In this document: positions 57,799-64,000 of the stretch, piece by piece | Layout of the letters: the number at the start of each line of letters is the position of its first letter | Numbering within the stretch: the stretch's first letter is position 1 | DNA from: Davidsoniella eucalypti | Lineage: Eukaryota > Ascomycota > Sordariomycetes > Microascales > Ceratocystidaceae | DNA length: 64,000 bases | Assembly (NCBI GenBank): GCA_004009845.1 | Contig: RMBW01000013.1 | Coordinates: 62,001 to 126,000, forward strand | Direction of reading: 5' to 3' | The notes under the pieces: model-generated | What the model was told of the DNA's origin: nothing | Database searches by the model: none | The model's input: the letters and a program-made list of their open reading frames with translations, nothing else | Program-made: the position numbers and the translations under genes

Positions 57799-59568
57799 TC
57801 ACGTCATCAATGCCTTCATAAAATTCCCCAAAACCAGCGCTGACGGATCATTTCCATAAACCATAGGTGGCTTCTTATCCAAGCTCATGAGCCGATAAAC
57901 GGCTACTTGAGCCGACCTTACCGAATACTCAATGGTGAACGGGACATCTTGGTCCAGCTCGACAAACTGACCCATCAAGCCCAGATTTGCGCTTTCTTTC
58001 GGCACTACATTTGGGCGATCGTCTACTTTCTTAATCATCAACGGGCTACCTGCTAAAGGCATTATGATGGGGATTGTGATGGAGTTATCTAATATCTCCT
58101 TTTCTTGCGACACGGACATGTGGCCTAGCAGTTCCCGGAATATCTCCCGGCCGGTACATTGATCCATTCTCTTTCGAGTAAACAGCCCCTGTTGGTCAGG
58201 GAACAGTGCATAGCCCCAGATAACACGAGTATCTTCTCCTTGGCCCTTGAAGTACGGCTGCTTGGGCACCGAGATAGTCAACATCCATGGGCAATCCCGG
58301 AACGTTAGCAAAGGAATAATGCCGTCAGTACTTCCACAAAACTCAGTGACGATATCGACAAACCGAGTATCATAAGTCGTTATGGTGAATGCCAGCCATG
58401 AAGATCGCGAAACGTCGTTACAGAATACTGCAGGGTTTCCTAGAACGCCGGGAACCGGACAATCTGTGATTAGTTGGTTCCAGAGACTCCATGCTGGGCC
58501 CCAGTCTTCAATGTTTCCAGAATATATTTTGTTTTCTGGGGGGCTGCCATTGCTGCCGGCATTCATTCCAGAAACTAGAGATCCGATTGTGACCAGGCAT
58601 ATATCCTGCTCACGAACTTGATATTCGGATGGCTTCTGATGGGTTGGAGATCCCCTGGTATGAGTAGTGATACTACTCACAATAACACGGTCCGGGTCCT
58701 GTCGAAAGTTGATTCTGTCCACTATGGTATCTATCATAGGAGGTATCAAACGTTAGAAAGCGGGCTACTCGTTCTTGATCCGTGGGTCCTTACTTGTCAC
58801 AAACTTGACTCCCTTGTCTTCCAAGAACTTCACCGTGGGTGACACCATTGCTTCGAAATCGTTGACTGACGTATATTCAGTACCAGAGACTCGATTGATT
58901 GTCGGAACCTCTTGCAAGAACCTTTTCAAGTACCGCCGGAATTCAACGGCACTATGCCAAGGATGGAAAACATAAGTAGTCGACCATAGATCCCAGAAGT
59001 TAGTCTCGAAGAAATTAGGCTTGAACCAAGCTTGTATATCGGTATTGACAAACTCCGATTCATCATACATCAGGAATTTCATCAACGAAACCCGATCTTT
59101 GGCAGAAAGGCCGAGATGCTCCAGGTCTACTATCTTGGGCGATTCTCCAGGCTTCGATGCTACTATTCTAGCTGCACAGCTACTGCTTTCTTCTATCTTG
59201 GTGTTGTTCTCCTGAAGGTACTCTAGCAACGATTGTGCTCTTTTTTGTTGCTTATCTTCTTCGTTATTGTCTACTGGCGATGGGCTTGTTTCGTCATCGG
59301 GGCATGGTATCTTGGAAAGGGTATCATGTAAGCAGTGATATGTGCCACGGAACTTGCGTGCTGCCTTCACGATATAGCCTTTCCTTTCGTTCTGGATAGA
59401 CCTGTTTCCTATGCAGCCTCCGGGAGCAATAGCTGAATCAAAGAGGCAAATGTTGGAAGGTGTTATCCCAGCGTCTACTATGAAATGGACAGCGGCTGAA
59501 AGTGAGGCAATGCCCGCTCCAACTATGTAGACGTTGATATTTTTTGGATCTCGGGGCTCTGAAGCCAT
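57799..59568 (-). CDS. Oleate hydratase-family flavoprotein (MCRA family)
   Basis: FAD-dependent fatty-acid hydratase family, also called myosin-cross-reactive antigen. Characterised members add water to the cis-9 double bond of oleate to give 10-hydroxystearate. Two exons, 59568..58794 and 58730..57799, joined in frame (A|AT, Asn), 568 aa, close to the family's 560-650. FAD-binding motif VYIVGAGIASLSAAV at residues 13-27 (G17-x-G19-x2-S22, the Ser variant typical of this family), then GGCIGN and KGYIVKAARKFRGTYHCLHD, which match the conserved family blocks. Later blocks are FHPWHSAVEFRRYLKRFL and, in exon 2, NPAVFCNDVSRSSWLAFTIT, WGYALFPDQQGLF, NLGLMGQFVELDQDVPFTIEYSVRSAQ (two pieces) and a C-terminal YGNDPSALVLG. 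The family is mostly bacterial and patchy in fungi, so an old transfer is possible. Start chosen at MASEPRD, just before the Rossmann strand. Confidence 0.85.
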
Positions 59569-60133
59569 AATGAAATACGAATGATAGGTAAAGGGAGAAT
59601 GAATATAGTAGAATGAATAAATATAGAGCAGGGTATACGTATGGTAGGAATTAATGAGATGCAAACTCAAGGTGGCGTGAGCCTTTGTTAAGAATAGTCT
59701 TTGGCCTCTTTTCGTTTCCTACGAAGTATAAAAAAAGTTTATGTTTTGTAGTTTTATCGAATGAGCCAATATTAGGGTTAGGACAAACTACAAAACCCTT
59801 CATTTTAACAGCGAATTCCTATTAACAAGTGATTACGACTTATCATATCACGAGACCAGTTGACCCGGAACTCACCCGATTGTATCCTTTAGCTATGGTT
59901 ACCAATACTATTCTCCAACTGATAACCTACCGCTCATCTCCCATAAAACCAGTAAGAGCCAAGGCTTTGAACTTATGTAGTGCTACATGAAAGTGCTAGA
60001 TATCAACTTAGTGATAGTAAGCTTGATAACAGCTCCACGCATTATATAAAGCTAAGATACATCCACAGCTGATCTAAGATATCTTGTTTGATACACATCA
60101 CCAAACAAGAAAAAAACAAAGAAACTAGTCAAA
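59569..60133. other. Divergent promoter region of oleate hydratase and PNC1
   Basis: 565 bp between two divergent start codons, so both promoters share it. A TATA-like box for PNC1 lies at 60043-60050. Confidence 0.6.
60043..60050 (+). promoter_or_regulatory. TATA-like box of PNC1
   Basis: TATATAAA about 85 bp upstream of the PNC1 start codon, followed by a CA/AC-rich leader ending CAAAATG. Consensus and distance are the only support. Confidence 0.5.
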
Positions 60134-60881
60134 ATGTCCGTCAAATCTGCGCTTATCGTGGTTGATTACCAGAATGATTTCTGCCCTCCTGTATGTTTCA
60201 CTTCTCTAAACAACTAGACTCTCCTCTCTACTTGACTACTTGACACTAAATACTAACCTTCAACAATAGCATGGCTCTCTTGCTGTGCCCGATGGCCGCG
60301 CCATATCTCCCGCCGTAGACGTCTTGCTCAGCAAGCCCTTCGCGCTTAAAATAGCCACTATGGATTGGCACCCGCCTAACCACATCTCCTTTGCCTGCAA
60401 CCACGAGAACTGCTCTCCATTCACTTCCACCACTCTCATCGTCAACCCTAAGAACCCTAAAGAGAGCTACACTTCTCGCCTATGGCCGGTGCATTGCGTC
60501 CAGGGTACTCCCGGAGCTGAACTAGTCCCGGAACTCGATCAGTCAAAGTTTCACGCGGTAATCAAGAAGGGCACAGTGGCTGAGGTTGAAATGTACTCGG
60601 CCTTCTACGATCCCTTCGTGAGCCCTCGTATCTCCGACTCGGGACTTGCTGATCAGCTCAAGGGCGCTGGAATCACTCATGTCTACGTCGTCGGTCTGGC
60701 TGCTGATCACTGCGTCAAGGCCACTGCCATCGATTCCATGACGGAAGGCTTTACAACCTATATCATTGAAGAAGGCACAAAGCCTGTTGATGCCAACAAG
60801 TGGCCCGAGGTAAGAGAACAGATTAAAGCGAACGGAGTGCAAGTAATCAGTCTTGCCAGCATCAAAGAAGACCAAATCTAA
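60134..60881 (+). CDS. PNC1: Nicotinamidase
   Basis: Converts nicotinamide to nicotinic acid and ammonia in the NAD salvage pathway, which in yeast also relieves sirtuin inhibition. Two exons, 60134..60190 and 60270..60881, 222 aa. The catalytic triad of the isochorismatase-fold family is clear: Asp11 (VVDYQNDF), Lys118 or Lys119 (VIKKGT) and Cys167 (AADHCVKATAID). Metal ligands Asp51 and His53 (MDWHPPNH) and His94 (WPVHCVQGTPGAE) fall at the positions known from yeast Pnc1. The short first exon ends FCPP and joins HGSLAVPDG in frame across a 79-bp intron. The start has AAAATGT context and no upstream alternative. Confidence 0.95.
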
Positions 60882-61578
60882 GAGTCTCTTCGTATTTCTT
60901 GCTTCCAGTTTTACTAGTAGGGAGAACAGAACTTGATATCATGAAATGAGGGCGATGTTTGTTAAGAAATCTCTGTAATTATGAACTATCTTGAATAAAC
61001 ACCGCAAAACCACCGCCCAAAATCCATACTTCTGGTCCTAGACGAATATCTCATACTCGTTTCTTCCAACTATAAGCTTGATTCGAACGTCTACCAAAAC
61101 CTTTCCGTTGAAATAATCATGTGCGTATCCTCATCAACCAGATATCATCTACCCTAGCTCGAAAAAAAATTGATAGAAATGTTTCTCTCTCCGTTGATAA
61201 GATGATATTGTTAAAAATGGGATGACATGAATATAATAGAAAAACAATGGGGAAGAGAATTGATATGGTATATGAATGACATAGATAGACATCAAACAAG
61301 TAAAAAAAAAGACAGGTAAAGTCAGTTCAACCCCAGCGACTCGGATTGCTACGAGCACCAGGCTTGGCCGACAGAATATGCGGAAGAGAGATAAATATGT
61401 ACAGAGTATAAGTGAGAACGCTCCCACCATAGCCGTGTGAAGCTTCTATAAACAGTCTTTTGCGACTGTAGTTAAGAAAAAAATTAAAGAATAAAACAAA
61501 AGGGGAATAGAGAAATGTAAAAAGGAGGATAAGAATGAGAGTCGTACCCTGCTAGTCTAAAGTGTCACCAAATTATAA
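60882..61578. other. Convergent 3' flanks of PNC1 and HMG-CoA reductase
   Basis: About 700 bp with A-runs and AT-rich sequence. No gene recognised; short minus frames at 61117-61430 have no domain. Confidence 0.6.
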
Positions 61579-64000
61579 CTAGCGCTTGGCACGCTCCAGA
61601 GCAGCAGAGCTCATAGTCATGCCGAGTCCAGCAGTGCCATTAGGAGCAGGCGTGTTGATGCGGGAAGGGGCAGCAGAAGGGGCAGCAGAACGGTTGTGTT
61701 CCATGTGAGCCTTGACCAGGTGACCGGCAGCCAGGGCCGAGCACAGAGAAAGCTCACCAGCGAGAACCGATGCGGCAACGACGCGAGCCAGACGGCGGGC
61801 ATTCTCACCGGGGTTAGTCGGGTGAGGACCACGAACACCAAGCATCTCCAGCATGGCAGTCTGGGGCTCCAGGATAGTACCACCACCCAGAGTTCCGACC
61901 TCAATGGAAGGCATGGACACGGAGATTTGCAGAGCACCTCTGAGGTTCTTCATGATGGTGATGCAGTTGGCACTCTCAACGACCTGGGCGGGATCTTGAC
62001 CGGTGGCAAGGAAAACGGCAGCAACAAGGTTGGCAGCATGGGCGTTGAAGCCACCAATGGAACCGGCCATGGCGGAGCCAATCAGGTTCTTGTTGATGTT
62101 CAGTTCGACCAGAGAATCAACATCCGATTTGAGGATGGCCTTGACAACGTCGGCGGGGATGATAGCCTCAGCCACGACACTCTTACCACGTCCCTCAATC
62201 CAGTTCAGGGCACCAGGCTTCTTGTCAATGCAGTAGTTTCCAGAGACAGATACGATTTGCATGTCTTCAAAGCCCTCCGAGCGCATGACACTCAGGGCAT
62301 GTTCAACACCCTTGGAAATCATGTTCATGCCCATGGCATCACCAGTGCGAGCCTTGAAACGGATGTACAGCTGAGTACCAGCGATGGCGGTCTTGATAGA
62401 GGACAGGCGGGCGAAGCGAGAGGTGGAGTTAAACGCAGCAGCCATGCCCGCCTGACCAGCGTCGGAATCCAGCCAGAGCTTGGCAGCTCCGGCACGCTCA
62501 AGAGTATCGAAACCAACACAGGGACCACGAGTCATACCATCATCAGTTAGAACAGTGACGGCACCACCACCAGCGTTGATGGCCTTGCAACCACGCGAAG
62601 CGCTAGCAACTAGAACACCTTCAGTGGTGGCCATTGGGATGAAATAGCTCTGGCCATCGATAACCAAGGGACCGGCGACACCAACGGGAAGGGGCAGGTA
62701 ACCGATGACATTTTCACAGCAGGCACCAAAAACACGTTCCCAGTTGTAACCCTCGTACGGAAGCTTCGAGTATTCAAGACCGCCGGTATTGTGCGCAGTA
62801 AGCTTAGTACGCGAAATAATTGAACGGCGAATCTTCACAGCACGAGTAAAGTCCTTGAGCTTCTTCTCCAGAGCGTATCCAGGCAGCTTGCCCCTCATAG
62901 ACAGCAGAATGACCTCTTCATCAGTAAGATCGCAAGCACGGTCAGCCTTCAGGATAGCTTCAATGTCGGCAAGAGGGCGGATAACCGCATCATCACTTGG
63001 CCTTGAAGAGACAATGGGCTTCATGGAAAGAGCATCCTCCTCGTCATCAGTAGGGGCGGGGGTAATGGACTTGGGAATGGGGGTCTGGCGGGCCGAAGGA
63101 GGCATGTACTCGCCTAGAGTCATGTTGATATTGCTACTATCGTTAAAGTTCTGGGCGCGGGCAAGCTCCTTGCGGTCGATGTTCTCAGCCGGGGTGTTGG
63201 GGTCCTTGATACCCCAACGAGCTGCGTTGAATAGGTATCCATTCAGAGCGACACTCATAGCAAGGGCAACAATGATCCACTTGGAAAGAACGGGGTCTTC
63301 AAGGGACTTGAGTACGCCACCGACCATACGGCCACCTAGCAATCCAGCCAGAGCATCGTCACGAGACGCACCAGTAGCGCTGGCAGAGCCAGGCACAGCG
63401 TAGTGGACCGAGGGATAGACGAGCTCGTACTTGATGGCGTTTAGTATGGTGATGGTAACGGGGATAGCAGCAGACTTGGCAGTTTCAAGGATGGCATCCA
63501 GAGCCTGAGGAGCGATCTGGTAAGGGTCCAGGGGCTGATCGGAAGTGATCAAGCTGGTGCTGCCACCAGCCCAGGAAGTGATGCGAGCCAAAGAGTTGGA
63601 GTTGCGGAAGGGGATGGTGCAGAGGTTCATGACGTTGACCAGAACAAAGCCAGAGACCATCAGCAGCTTGAACTTGGGAATGCTAGTGCGCTTGAGCTTG
63701 CTACCGAACATGGTTCCAGTAGCAGTAACAGAGCCATTAGCGCTGTCCTCACCAGTAGCAACCTTTGCAGCAACACGGTGGCTGACACCATCGTCTTCTA
63801 GGGCCTTCTGTACATTGAAGTGGCGCTTGATGCGGTTGATTTCCAGCTTAATGCTGAGGATAGCAGTGTAGAAAGTGAAGACCAACAGGCAGTCAAATAC
63901 CAAAATCCAGGCGGCGAGGAAGCAAAATTGCTGGAGACCACCCTGTACGCCAGACGCAGCACCGAGAACAAGAATAACAATCTCAATGGCGTAGTCGTGG
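61579..64000 (-). CDS. HMG1: 3-hydroxy-3-methylglutaryl-CoA reductase (C-terminal part)
   Basis: ER-membrane enzyme that reduces HMG-CoA to mevalonate with two NADPH, the key step of ergosterol synthesis. 806 residues are visible; the N-terminus lies beyond the window end. The first residues (HDYAIEIVILVLGAASGVQG, then FDCLLVFTFYTAILSIKLEI) are membrane spans from the sterol-sensing region, followed by a less conserved linker and one more span (SKWIIVALAMSVALNGYLF). The catalytic domain has ENVIGYLPLPVGVAGPL, the catalytic Glu in ATTEGVLVASASRG, TGDAMGMNMISKG, the catalytic Lys in NINKNLIGSAMAG, Asp in TGQDPAQVVESANC, and His in KAHMEHNRS. GTLGGGTILEPQ and a short Ala/Ser/Pro tail end the protein. 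No intron is visible in this part. Confidence 0.96.
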   Translation of the reverse strand, partial: HDYAIEIVILVLGAASGVQGGLQQFCFLAAWILVFDCLLVFTFYTAILSIKLEINRIKRHFNVQKALEDDGVSHRVAAKVATGEDSANGSVTATGTMFGSKLKRTSIPKFKLLMVSGFVLVNVMNLCTIPFRNSNSLARITSWAGGSTSLITSDQPLDPYQIAPQALDAILETAKSAAIPVTITILNAIKYELVYPSVHYAVPGSASATGASRDDALAGLLGGRMVGGVLKSLEDPVLSKWIIVALAMSVALNGYLFNAARWGIKDPNTPAENIDRKELARAQNFNDSSNINMTLGEYMPPSARQTPIPKSITPAPTDDEEDALSMKPIVSSRPSDDAVIRPLADIEAILKADRACDLTDEEVILLSMRGKLPGYALEKKLKDFTRAVKIRRSIISRTKLTAHNTGGLEYSKLPYEGYNWERVFGACCENVIGYLPLPVGVAGPLVIDGQSYFIPMATTEGVLVASASRGCKAINAGGGAVTVLTDDGMTRGPCVGFDTLERAGAAKLWLDSDAGQAGMAAAFNSTSRFARLSSIKTAIAGTQLYIRFKARTGDAMGMNMISKGVEHALSVMRSEGFEDMQIVSVSGNYCIDKKPGALNWIEGRGKSVVAEAIIPADVVKAILKSDVDSLVELNINKNLIGSAMAGSIGGFNAHAANLVAAVFLATGQDPAQVVESANCITIMKNLRGALQISVSMPSIEVGTLGGGTILEPQTAMLEMLGVRGPHPTNPGENARRLARVVAASVLAGELSLCSALAAGHLVKAHMEHNRSAAPSAAPSRINTPAPNGTAGLGMTMSSAALERAKR

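Noticed and set aside
61696..62550. 284-codon plus-strand frame
   Set aside because: It lies entirely antisense to the HMG-CoA reductase catalytic domain, whose codon bias creates open antisense frames; no domain is visible in it.
1..64000. CRISPR arrays, bacterial operons, riboswitches
   Set aside because: The sequence is eukaryotic with introns throughout; no spaced direct-repeat arrays or conserved riboswitch cores were seen.

Overview
The window looks like nuclear DNA of a filamentous ascomycete (Pezizomycotina). The evidence is short spliceosomal introns (about 50-130 bp, donors mostly GTAAGT, several clear CTAAC branch points), fungal-type proteins (Rcf2, Sfp1, a LaeA-like methyltransferase, Rtc1/WDR24, a UVRAG/Vps38 protein, Pnc1) and multi-kb gaps between genes. 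The species cannot be named from the sequence alone.

Layout. 0-0.4 kb: 3' end of ATP synthase subunit g. 0.4-4.4 kb: no gene seen. 4.4-5.9 kb: a LaeA-like methyltransferase on the minus strand whose initiator ATG is split by an intron and whose leader contains no other ATG. 6-19 kb: a gene desert of almost 13 kb. 19-30.7 kb: a regular gene block with the TFIIA large subunit, Cdc20, a Kelch/BTB protein and an Sfp1-type zinc-finger factor. 30.7-44.6 kb: an accessory-looking, gene-poor island. It holds a head-to-head pair of fungal genes with nuclease-like motifs (one fused to a kinase-like domain), a Mutator-like element with an exact 8-bp target-site duplication, a decayed LINE, and two copies of a very short poly(A)-tailed retroposon. 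44.6-64 kb: a second regular block with Rcf2, xylitol/sorbitol dehydrogenase, an unrecognised protein, UVRAG/Vps38, Rtc1, oleate hydratase, nicotinamidase Pnc1 and HMG-CoA reductase (cut by the window end).

The housekeeping genes cover respiration (ATP20, RCF2), transcription and growth control (TOA1, SFP1, RTC1), cell cycle (CDC20), endosome/autophagy traffic (UVRAG), and sugar, fatty-acid, NAD and sterol metabolism. They do not form an obvious pathway cluster.

The observations most worth checking are the split start codon of the LaeA-like gene (unspliced RNA reads ATG-TAA), the nuclease-like gene pair in the island, the roughly 40-nt retroposon with target-site duplications, and the intact-ended Mutator-like element that encodes only a FAR1-type N-terminus. 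All exon structures were worked out by eye from frame continuity and splice consensus; there are no transcript data here.
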